A stretch of 64,000 bases of DNA from the NCBI GenBank assembly GCA_022792495.1, contig JAAWBD010000085.1, positions 1 through 64,000 of the forward strand, in the 5' to 3' direction. The number at the start of each line of letters is the position of its first letter. The stretch's first letter is position 1. Made by a program: the position numbers and the translations under genes. Source of the stretch: Oscillospiraceae bacterium (GTDB taxonomy: Bacteria; Bacillota; Clostridia; Oscillospirales; Oscillospiraceae). Below the pieces are notes generated by a model. The model worked only from the letters and a program-made list of their open reading frames with translations. It made no database searches and had not been told where the DNA came from. Below, piece by piece: positions 17,249 through 24,906 of this stretch.

Positions 17249-18564
17249 TATTTTTCTCCCCCGCCCCAATCCTTGGCGGCAGGATCGTTCAAAAGCCTTC
17301 CCCTCTCGTCAAACCGGGAGCCATGGCAAGGGCAATCCCAGCTGTGCTCCCGGGGATTCCATTTGAGCACACATCCCATATGGGGACATCGACGCAGGCT
17401 TGGGGTCAGCAGCCCCACAGTGGAGGAGAGAATATTGGCAGCCAAAGGTATCGGCTTCATGGCACGGGCCGGATCAAAAACCCAGCCCCAGTCCGCCTTT
17501 CCTTTTGTCACCATATCCCGAAGGAGAAGGGCTGCCGCCATGGAGGAGGTCATCCCCCACTTGTTGAAGCCGGTGGCCACATACCACTCCGGTACAGCGG
17601 GAGAATAGGCTCCGATATAGGGCGCCCCGTCCAGGGTCATACAGTCCTGGGCCGCCCAATGGGCCACCTCCCGGCTTTGCGGCCAAAAGTAATTGGCCGC
17701 CTGGCGCAGCTCCTCCCAGCCTCCTCCCCGCTTTCCCGTTCTGTGTCCCCCGCCCCCCAGCAGGAGCAGCTCCCCCGCCCGCCGGAAGGACAGACCGTGC
17801 TCCCTCTCGTCAATATACATCCCCCGGGGGCTCCAGGCCCCCTCCAGGGCCAGAACATAGGAGCGATCCTGATACATCTTCATAAAGTAGCAGCCCCGCC
17901 GGTCTATGAAGGGAAAATGGGTACAAAAGATGATCCTTTTGGCCCGGATGATCCCCCGGTCGGTGAAAGCGATCCCCCCCTTCACCTTCCGAACCATGGT
18001 CTCCTCCCGAATGTTCAGCCCCGGCAGGATCCCCTTCAAAAACCGCAGGGGATCAAACTGGGCCTGCCCCGGCATCTCAAGAGCCCCCGCCACCGGAAAG
18101 GGAAGCTCTGTCCCCCCGTGCCACTCAGTTTCACAGCCGATGCTCTCCAGGATCTGCTTTTCCCGCCAGAGCTTTTTGGTATCCCCCAGGGTATAGACAA
18201 AGGCCGGCTTTTCCACCAGCGCACAGTCCAGCTCCCGCCCCAGGACCTTGTATTCTTTCAGCCCCCGCTGATTGGCCCGCAGGTAATCCGCTGCCCCCTC
18301 CCGCCCCCTGTCTCTGGTCAGCTCCTGATAAATCAGTCCATGCTGCACGGTAAGCTTGGCGGTGGTATTTCCGCTGACTCCGCTCCCCACCCGACGGGCC
18401 TCCACCACCAGGCAGTCCACCCCTGCCTTCTTCAGCTGATATGCGCACAACAATCCTGCCAGTCCGCCGCCGATAATGAGCACATCGGTGACCGTATCTC
18501 CCTCCAAGGAGGAAAACCGGGGCAGCTGGGTCTCCTTATGCCAGATAGACTGCGCTCTCTCCAT
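17248..18564 (-). CDS. FAD-dependent oxidoreductase with C-terminal Rieske domain
   Basis: This 438-aa protein has a DAO-type FAD-binding fold from about residue 28 (VLIIGGGLAGLLCAYQLKKAG, VVEARRVGSGVSGNTTAK). It ends in a Rieske [2Fe-2S] domain whose ligands are visible as CPHMGC and CPCHGS (CxH...CxxH). This architecture is a known cytosolic iron-sulfur flavoprotein family in Firmicutes with no firmly assigned substrate. The SD AAGAGGTG lies in the 3' arm of a terminator-like hairpin directly upstream, which may control its translation or transcription. Confidence 0.9.
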   Translation of the reverse strand: MERAQSIWHKETQLPRFSSLEGDTVTDVLIIGGGLAGLLCAYQLKKAGVDCLVVEARRVGSGVSGNTTAKLTVQHGLIYQELTRDRGREGAADYLRANQRGLKEYKVLGRELDCALVEKPAFVYTLGDTKKLWREKQILESIGCETEWHGGTELPFPVAGALEMPGQAQFDPLRFLKGILPGLNIREETMVRKVKGGIAFTDRGIIRAKRIIFCTHFPFIDRRGCYFMKMYQDRSYVLALEGAWSPRGMYIDEREHGLSFRRAGELLLLGGGGHRTGKRGGGWEELRQAANYFWPQSREVAHWAAQDCMTLDGAPYIGAYSPAVPEWYVATGFNKWGMTSSMAAALLLRDMVTKGKADWGWVFDPARAMKPIPLAANILSSTVGLLTPSLRRCPHMGCVLKWNPREHSWDCPCHGSRFDERGRLLNDPAAKDWGGGEK

Positions 18565-18604
18565 AAAAAATCACCTCTTGGGGGTAGTATCCTCCCCCAA
18601 GAGG
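18563..18604 (-). promoter_or_regulatory. Terminator-like hairpin that holds the oxidoreductase ribosome-binding site
   Basis: CCTCTTGGGGG and CCCCCAAGAGG form an 11-bp perfect stem with a 9-base loop. On the minus strand the 3' arm ends AAGAGG, followed by TGATTTTTT and then the ATG. The same bases therefore serve as the stem of an intrinsic terminator for the 5'-nucleotidase gene and as the Shine-Dalgarno site of the next gene. Confidence 0.7.
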
Positions 18605-18617
18605 CGATCCATTCCTT

Positions 18618-20537
18618 TTATCTGGTTTTTCTCCGGCGGCTGCGGGACAGAAGCCGCCGAACCAGCAGACCCACCCCCGCCGTCAACGCCAGAAGCACCG
18701 CCAGGGCCGCCAGAGTGATCCATCCTGGAGCCCATACCAGCTCCACCGGGTTCCAGCTCCAGCTCACAGCCTTTCTCCCATCGGGAGCTCTATACCGCTC
18801 CGGGATCCCCTCCTGTCCAAAGCTTCTCAGGTATGCGGCCAGCGCGTACCACTCCTTGATCTCATTTCCCTCTCCATCCCGGAGAATGCAAGCGTCAAAA
18901 TCGGTGACCGGGCTCCCGTCCGCCATCTTGGGCTCCAGCGAGAGCAGCCCCATGGATTTGTCCTTCACCGTCCCCAGCATCTGCGCGGAGTACATCCCCG
19001 TCACCACCCGGTAGAGCTGGTCGTCATGGATGTCCTCAAAGGTACTCTCCGCCAGCACATGGCCGGGAGACATCTCCCCGGCCGCCTCCCGGTGGAGCCT
19101 GATCCCGGTCACCCGGTCAAAGAACATCCGGTGGACATTGAAGGAGTAATCCACCCCCGCCATATAGAGCTGGGCAGCGTTCATTATGGGGGTCACCGAA
19201 GCGTCCACCTCAGCAGCCGCCCGTAGCTCCCTCCCCGTCAGGTAGACCCCCACCAGGGGAAAGCCGGAGGTTCCGTCGCTCCCCACCCCCATGGACAGTA
19301 CATCAAAGGCCATTGAGGTAGTGATACTTCCCCGGGCCAGACCGGCCCGGAGCACTCCGTCCGCAGTAACCGTTACTGTGGGGATATCAGGCCCGTCCGC
19401 CTCCAGATTCTCCGTAGCCCAGAGAAAGGCGTCGGCCACCAGCTCCCCCAGAGCATTCCCCATCTGTACCCCCGACACTGGGGTGGACAGGTCAAACTCC
19501 GTATGGGTCAGCACCTGGTCGTAGGTAAGCCCATACCGGGACAGATAGGTCTGCCCCACCTGCTCCTTCCATCCCTCCACCAGATCCCTGATTTCCGGAT
19601 CCTCCGGCAAACTCTCGTCAATAGGGATCAGCCTATACTCCACCAGGCTTTTCTCTCCCGTCTTATCCCAGCGTAACGTAAGACTTCCCAGATTTCTGCA
19701 GTAGGGCCCGGCAGAGACGATATAGGTATCCCCCACCACAATGGGCTCAGAGAGGGTGGTGTGGGTGTGACCCGAGACGATAACGTCGATACCCTCAACC
19801 GCCCTGGCCAACTCATAGTCCTCCCCCTTCCCTTCCTCGGTTCCCGAGTGGGACAGGCAGATGATAAACTCCGCCCCCTGTCCCCTCAGCCGGGCCACCT
19901 GCTCCTGGGCCGCCTGGGCCATATCCTCCAGTTCGAAGCCGGATGTGGGCGCGCAGTCGTCGGAATCCACCCCCATCAGCCCAAAAATTCCATAGGTGAT
20001 CCCGCCCCGCTCCAGGAGTATATTTCTGGTCACCCCATAGCTCTCCATGGCCTCCAGTATAAATTCCCCGTCCGGGTCATCTGCCGCCGGCCTATAGTTT
20101 GCCTGAACCACCGCCGGAAGGGCCCCCTGCCATCCCTCCGCCGCAGCATTCAGCATCTCTCCAAAGCCTCTTCCCCGGTGGTCAAACTCGTGGTTTCCTA
20201 TGGTGGTGGCGTCATAGCCCAGCATCCCCATGGTTCGCAGCTCCGCCCCCCGGGTGGTATACAGGGTCTGGATCAGAGAACCGATGGAAAAGTCCCCTCC
20301 GTCCAGTGTCAGTGCGTTGGGATACCGCTCCCTCTGTTCCTCCAGCGCAGAGGCCAGCCTGGCATATCCCCCGCTCTCCCCGCCTCCCTCCTCCGGCATC
20401 GGGAGGAAATGTGAGTGAAGATCGTGGGTAAACAGGATCGTAGTATCATTCTCCGGCGTCGGCGGCGTGGCCCACGCGGGTAAAATAAGCCCCAGACTCA
20501 GTAGCGCCGCCAGGATCAGCGTTATTTTCCTTCTCAT
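18618..20537 (-). CDS. Membrane-anchored 5'-nucleotidase/2',3'-cyclic phosphodiesterase family
   Basis: This 639-aa exported enzyme has a signal peptide (residues about 1-23). A metallophosphatase domain follows, with FTHDLHSHFLP, DGGDFSIGS, GNHEFDHRGRG, CLSHSGTE and VSGHTHTTLSEP as the five metal-site blocks. The 5'-nucleotidase C-terminal substrate domain covers about 330-570 (NALGELVADAFLWA, GVDYSFN). A C-terminal transmembrane helix (about 607-630) plus Arg-rich tail replaces the LPxTG anchor seen in many Gram-positive homologues. It probably hydrolyses extracellular nucleotides or UDP-sugars for salvage. Confidence 0.92.
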   Translation of the reverse strand: MRRKITLILAALLSLGLILPAWATPPTPENDTTILFTHDLHSHFLPMPEEGGGESGGYARLASALEEQRERYPNALTLDGGDFSIGSLIQTLYTTRGAELRTMGMLGYDATTIGNHEFDHRGRGFGEMLNAAAEGWQGALPAVVQANYRPAADDPDGEFILEAMESYGVTRNILLERGGITYGIFGLMGVDSDDCAPTSGFELEDMAQAAQEQVARLRGQGAEFIICLSHSGTEEGKGEDYELARAVEGIDVIVSGHTHTTLSEPIVVGDTYIVSAGPYCRNLGSLTLRWDKTGEKSLVEYRLIPIDESLPEDPEIRDLVEGWKEQVGQTYLSRYGLTYDQVLTHTEFDLSTPVSGVQMGNALGELVADAFLWATENLEADGPDIPTVTVTADGVLRAGLARGSITTSMAFDVLSMGVGSDGTSGFPLVGVYLTGRELRAAAEVDASVTPIMNAAQLYMAGVDYSFNVHRMFFDRVTGIRLHREAAGEMSPGHVLAESTFEDIHDDQLYRVVTGMYSAQMLGTVKDKSMGLLSLEPKMADGSPVTDFDACILRDGEGNEIKEWYALAAYLRSFGQEGIPERYRAPDGRKAVSWSWNPVELVWAPGWITLAALAVLLALTAGVGLLVRRLLSRSRRRKTR

Positions 20538-20613
20538 CCAAAATCGCCTCCTCCCCTCTATTGTGCCACAGCCCGCCCCAAAAGAAAAGCACTTTTTCCC
20601 AAAACATCAAAAG

Positions 20614-20649
20614 GCCGCCGTCCTCCCCCATAAGAGGGAGGGCGGCGGC
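20614..20649 (-). terminator. Terminator at the end of the pilus operon
   Basis: A GC-rich 14-bp stem (GGCCGCCGTCCTCCC side) sits about 20 bases past the last sortase stop, followed by CTTTTGATG on the minus strand. Confidence 0.7.
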
Positions 20650-20670
20650 AATAGAGAAAAACAATGAAAC

Positions 20671-21282
20671 TCAGATTTCTTCCGCCACCCGCTCACAGCG
20701 GATGGTGGTGCGGTACTGCCCACCCAAAGTACAGGTAAACAGACTCAATGCCCAGTCTCCCGACAGCATCCGCGCCGCCTCCTCTGGGTTCAGCTGCTCC
20801 TTCTCCGCCACAGCGTACTCGAAGCAGTTTCCATCGATGTCGATGAACTCCACCCGATCCCCAATCTCCAGTTGGATCAGCCCCCCAAAGTGGTGGGGAT
20901 AATTGTGGGCGCACACCACCAGATCGTCCAGATAGGCCGACCCCGCATACCGGCACGGGGCCACCTTCAGCTTCTTGTAGCTCCAGGTTCGCATCACCGG
21001 CAGATCAATGCCGATGGCCGGAATACTGATATAGCCGATGTATTCCTCCCCATCCAGCTCCACCGCCGGCATCTCCATCTCCGGCGCCAGCTCATGATCC
21101 GGGATCATCCCCTCGGGAAGCTCCCGCTGAGCCGGGATGATCTGCTCCATCTGCCGCATCACACTCGCCACGCTCTCAGCCGCCCGGCTCTCGTCCCAAA
21201 GGTTATACCCGGCCAGCCCAGCGGCTCCCAGCAGCAGGAGAAGCCCCAGCGCCATCAGCAGCGTTCCTTTTTTATTCCTCAT
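20671..21282 (-). CDS. Sortase (second of the pilus locus, subclass uncertain)
   Basis: This 203-aa protein has an N-terminal membrane helix (LLMALGLLLLLGAAGLAGYNLW), the sortase start GYISIPAIGIDLPVM, catalytic His in VVCAHNYPHHFG, catalytic Cys in LFTCTLGGQYRTTIRC and Arg four residues further. It lacks the C-terminal helix of pilus class C sortases and may attach finished pili or other LPxTG proteins to peptidoglycan. The ATG at 21282 lies inside the end of the ancillary pilin gene; the longer track ORF is rejected because the extra 43 residues are Cys/Trp-rich nonsense. Confidence 0.85.
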   Translation of the reverse strand: MRNKKGTLLMALGLLLLLGAAGLAGYNLWDESRAAESVASVMRQMEQIIPAQRELPEGMIPDHELAPEMEMPAVELDGEEYIGYISIPAIGIDLPVMRTWSYKKLKVAPCRYAGSAYLDDLVVCAHNYPHHFGGLIQLEIGDRVEFIDIDGNCFEYAVAEKEQLNPEEAARMLSGDWALSLFTCTLGGQYRTTIRCERVAEEI

Positions 21283-22357
21283 CCTCGCCGCTCCATCTCC
21301 GCCGCCGGGCAATCCCCAGCAGCAGCAACGCCGCGCCCCCCATGGCCAGCAGGGGCACCGGCCACCAGAGCTGTCCTGTCTGGGGCAGCCTGGCCAGAGG
21401 CGGCTCCTCATCCTCCAGCTCCTCTTCCTCGGAAGGCGGCAGCTCCTCCTCCCACCCGCTCAGGGGGGGCTTCCAGTCCGTGATGTCCTCTTCCTCTGGC
21501 GGCAGCTCCTCCCTGTTCTCCGCAGGCGGCGTCTCCGGGCCTCTCTCCAGATAGCTGTTGGTGATCACAAAGGTGATCCCCCCCTGGGAGACCGATACGC
21601 TGTACCCCTTGGACTCCCGCTCCGCCACCTGCCAGTTCCCTCCGGCGTCCAGTCCCGTCCAGTCGTGCCGCCAGTTGTTCCCTTGGTTCAGCTCCACGCT
21701 GTCATAGACCTGGCCATCCCGGAGCAGCTCCACCGTCACCCTCTCCGGCCGCTCCTCCTCGTGCCCCCGGTCCTCCCAGACCTTCAGCACTCGATAGCTC
21801 ACCGTCTCCGGATCGGTGGAATCTCCCCCGCCGGTAGACCTCCGCCCATACTTGGCGTAGGTCACCACATCCGCCTCCCAACTGCGCCCGTCCGCAGTGT
21901 AGGGTAGCGACAGCAAAAAGGGAGTTGGAGTGTACACATACCCATCCAGACTTCTGGCATCCCCCACGATCAGATACAGCCCCTTCTCCAGCTGGGAGAA
22001 GCTCACCCTCCCCTCCCCGTCAGTCAAGCCAGCGGTGGTAGGCAGGATCTGATCCCGGGCCACATATCCCGATAGGGTCATGGCTCGAGCCAGCCAGTCG
22101 GAGGCAGTCACCTGATACTTCCGGTACTCCTCCAGCAGTCGGAAGGTCATCGCGTCCGTGATCTCAGCCACCCGGTAAAGGCGGAACTCCACCCCCTCCA
22201 TGGCCCGATCCTCATCCACCACATAGCTCAGCTCCAGGGAGCACTTCTCCACCTCGTCCAGCGCGGCGGCAAGACCCCTCCCAGGCAGACAGGCTCCGCA
22301 CAGCACAAAGCACAGCAGAAACGCCGCCACGCGCCGGAGCTCAATTTTTCTTCTCAT
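21272..22357 (-). CDS. LPxTG-anchored ancillary pilin with Cna-B domain
   Basis: This protein of about 361 aa has a signal peptide (LLCFVLCGACLPGRGLAAA). An N-terminal pilin-like domain (LELSYVVDEDRAMEGVEFRLYRVA) and a CnaB-type domain (YRVLKVWEDRGH ... VTVELLRDGQVYDSV ... GYSVS) follow. A Glu/Pro-rich stalk precedes the sorting signal LPQTG, hydrophobic helix and RRRRW tail. It is probably a minor or base pilin joined by the locus sortases. Two ATGs are possible; the downstream one (AGGG seven bases upstream) is used. It overlaps both neighbouring sortase genes. Confidence 0.85.
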   Translation of the reverse strand: MRRKIELRRVAAFLLCFVLCGACLPGRGLAAALDEVEKCSLELSYVVDEDRAMEGVEFRLYRVAEITDAMTFRLLEEYRKYQVTASDWLARAMTLSGYVARDQILPTTAGLTDGEGRVSFSQLEKGLYLIVGDARSLDGYVYTPTPFLLSLPYTADGRSWEADVVTYAKYGRRSTGGGDSTDPETVSYRVLKVWEDRGHEEERPERVTVELLRDGQVYDSVELNQGNNWRHDWTGLDAGGNWQVAERESKGYSVSVSQGGITFVITNSYLERGPETPPAENREELPPEEEDITDWKPPLSGWEEELPPSEEEELEDEEPPLARLPQTGQLWWPVPLLAMGGAALLLLGIARRRRWSGEDEE

Positions 22358-23258
22358 GTTCCGATCCCTGCCTTTCCCCACCCTGTCCGGGCGGCGGAGT
22401 GGTCTCCATTCTCTTTCCCCTTTTGATCCGTTTTCCGGATCTTTTCTTTTGGGGGCTCCTGGTCATGGACCATACCATCAAAAGCGCCAGCATAGGCGCC
22501 GCCGCGATGGGGGCCACGATCACCGGGTCAATGCGCATGGCCTCCGCCGTGACCCGTACCACCGCCGCGTTCTCCCGGTTGGCCACCCGGTGTCCCCGCA
22601 CCAGCAGCCGGTGGCTGTTCACCCCATAGGGCGTACATGTCACCAGCGTGCAGTAGTCCTTCCCCTCCTCAATGGCCAGATCCTCCAGCTCCGTGGGCAA
22701 CACGATGTGGATCTGATCCACCTCATAGGTCATGGTCTCGTTCAGGATCTGCAGCAGGAAGATATCCCCCTCGCTCAGCCGGTCCAAATCGGTAAAGAGC
22801 TTCGCGCTGGGCAGCCCCCGGTGCCCCGACAGCACGCTGTGGGTGGTGACCCCCCCTACCGGCAGGGAGGTTCCCTCCAGATGCCCCACCGCGATCTGCA
22901 GCACCGCCTCGTCGGTTCCATGGTAGATAGGCAGCTCACAGTGGATCTCCGGGATACTGATATACCCCATCACCCCTGTACCGGAAACATCCAGCAGGCT
23001 GTTGTACCACTCACGCTCCTCCTCCGGCATATAGAGCGGATTGCTCTTCTCCGCCAGGCTCCTGTTGTACTCCCCCGCCGCCCTCCACATCTCCTCATAG
23101 AGGGCACTGTCCATCTCATGGATGCTCTCGGCATAGCTGGCAATGGCCCGGGACTGATGGAAGGAATTCCAGTAGTCGCTGACCGTGGGATACAGCAGCA
23201 GCCCCACCCCGATCAAAAGGGTCAGACTCAGGAGCAGATTGACCAGTTTCTTTTTCAT
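22341..23258 (-). CDS. Class C (pilus-polymerising) sortase
   Basis: This protein of about 305 aa has an N-terminal helix (LVNLLLSLTLLIGVGLLLYP). The lid-type segment before the domain includes DVSGTGVMGYISIPEI. Catalytic His is in LSGHRGLPSAKLF, and Cys/Arg are in TLVTCTPYGVNSHRLLVRG. A C-terminal transmembrane helix (about 265-283) plus basic tail are hallmarks of pilin polymerases. It links pilin subunits through LPxTG threonine to pilin lysine. It lies between the major and ancillary pilin genes. Confidence 0.93.
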   Translation of the reverse strand: MKKKLVNLLLSLTLLIGVGLLLYPTVSDYWNSFHQSRAIASYAESIHEMDSALYEEMWRAAGEYNRSLAEKSNPLYMPEEEREWYNSLLDVSGTGVMGYISIPEIHCELPIYHGTDEAVLQIAVGHLEGTSLPVGGVTTHSVLSGHRGLPSAKLFTDLDRLSEGDIFLLQILNETMTYEVDQIHIVLPTELEDLAIEEGKDYCTLVTCTPYGVNSHRLLVRGHRVANRENAAVVRVTAEAMRIDPVIVAPIAAAPMLALLMVWSMTRSPQKKRSGKRIKRGKRMETTPPPGQGGERQGSEHEKKN

Positions 23259-23342
23259 AAGGGTCACTTTCCGCCGCCGCGCCCGAAGGGATCCACTCCC
23301 CCCGGACGCGGCAGATCAGCTTTTCAAGCTCTATGTGTTTCC

Positions 23343-24818
23343 TCAGTCCTCTTCCTCAGCGCCCATGCGCTTCTTGGTCACCAGCAGGATCCCAGCCCCC
23401 AGGGCCAGCGCGCCGCCGGTAATGTAGAAGATAGTGGTGCCGATACCGCCGGTGCTGGGCAGCTCCGCGCCGGTCAGGTTCTCCACCCGGAGTCCTCCGG
23501 ACAGATAGACCGTCTTGCCGTCGACCTCGTTGGTCTCCACCTTGCCCAGGCTCTTCTCCGGGCCGACCTCCACAAGAACGCGCTCATTCAGCTTGTTGTA
23601 GCCGCTGGGCTGCTTGGTCTCCTCCAGGTAATAGCTGCCCTCGCCCAGGCCCTTGATGGTGGCGATGCCGGCGGCGATAACGGTGGTGCCGGTCTCCCCC
23701 TCCTCAGCGGGACGGTAGTAGCTCCCATTCACCTCGTCCTCCACGAACACCAGGGAGACAGCCTCCCCCGCCTCAGCGGTGGTGTAGAGAGCGAACTCGG
23801 CCCCCGTCAGGATCTGGTTGCCGGAGGCCACGCTGCTGGTCTTGGCCAGATCAAACTCAAACAGCTCGGAATCGGTGGTGCTGGGCTTGGTCTCCACGGT
23901 GTGGTTGTTCTCGCCGTAATCCATGTGGGCCACGTTGTTCACCGTGTCCACCGTCAGCGCCTCAGCGGTGATGGTGGCGGAGTAGGTCACCACGATCTGG
24001 GTCTCCTCGGTGATGGTGTCCAGATAGCTCTGGGCAAATACCAGATGGAAGGTGCAGCCGTCGGTCAGCCCATCGGTGACCACAGTGTAGTTGGCGGCGT
24101 CCACACCGGCCACGGCCACATCATTGTTGAAGCTCAGCCCCTTGCCCATGGCATCGTGCATCACATAGGCCTCCGCCCCCGGCTGGGCGGTGATGGTCAC
24201 CTTATAGTCCTTGCTGTCACCCACGCTGGGCTGGTTCTCGTCGGCCTTCTTGACCTCCTCCTTCACGATGACCGGCTTTTTGTTCTTCTCGGTGATGGTC
24301 ACCGTGGTGTTGGTGGTGTCCAGGGCACACAGGCTGCCCACAGTGGAGGAGACCAGGTAGTAACCCAGAACCAGCTCTCCAAAGCTGGCAGTGGTGGTAG
24401 CCTCCGCCTCAGTCCCCTCGGGAGCCGCCTCAGTCACGGTGACCGCGTCAGCCTTCACGCTCTTCTCCACGGCCCAGTCCATGGCGGCCTTGGCCAGGGC
24501 CTTCACATCCGCCCCGTCCTTCCAGGTCACATAGCCCTGGTCGTCCACGTTCACATAGGCGGCGCCGGGGGCTCCCTCCGCTACAAAGCCGGCCCAATTG
24601 GCGTTGACCTTATAGGAGTGGGGTGCGTTTTCCTCATTGCTGCCCTCTCCGCCATAGCTTTCCAGGTCGAAAAGCCGGTAGGCCTTGTACTCCTGCCCAT
24701 AGGGAGCCTTGTCAATGGTGATGCTGGCTGTTTCTCCCGCGGCAAAGGCGGGGGCGGCCAGGCACAGGGTCATGACCAGGGCCAGCGCGGCGCTGGCAAG
24801 TCTCTTCATCGTTTTCAT
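23343..24818 (-). CDS. Major pilin, isopeptide-forming fimbrial subunit
   Basis: This 491-aa exported protein has a signal peptide (RLASAALALVMTLCLAAPAFA). Fimbrial D1/D2 domains with isopeptide features follow (KDYKVTITAQPGAEAYVMHDAMGKGLSF). The SpaA-type C-terminal domain has the E-box YYLEETKQPSGYNKL. The sorting signal is LPSTGG, hydrophobic helix and KKRMG. It forms the pilus shaft, polymerised by the adjacent class C sortase. Start choice: AAAGGAG lies 8 bases before the ATG at 24818, while the track begins at a TTG six codons earlier inside that site. Confidence 0.92.
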   Translation of the reverse strand: MKTMKRLASAALALVMTLCLAAPAFAAGETASITIDKAPYGQEYKAYRLFDLESYGGEGSNEENAPHSYKVNANWAGFVAEGAPGAAYVNVDDQGYVTWKDGADVKALAKAAMDWAVEKSVKADAVTVTEAAPEGTEAEATTTASFGELVLGYYLVSSTVGSLCALDTTNTTVTITEKNKKPVIVKEEVKKADENQPSVGDSKDYKVTITAQPGAEAYVMHDAMGKGLSFNNDVAVAGVDAANYTVVTDGLTDGCTFHLVFAQSYLDTITEETQIVVTYSATITAEALTVDTVNNVAHMDYGENNHTVETKPSTTDSELFEFDLAKTSSVASGNQILTGAEFALYTTAEAGEAVSLVFVEDEVNGSYYRPAEEGETGTTVIAAGIATIKGLGEGSYYLEETKQPSGYNKLNERVLVEVGPEKSLGKVETNEVDGKTVYLSGGLRVENLTGAELPSTGGIGTTIFYITGGALALGAGILLVTKKRMGAEEED

Positions 24819-24906
24819 TGTTTTGTCTCCTTTCAATATGTGGTGCCTGAGGTGAATCTGTCTCTTTTGTGTATTCCTCTTGCTCTCTCTCCTTGCCGGG
24901 GAAGGT

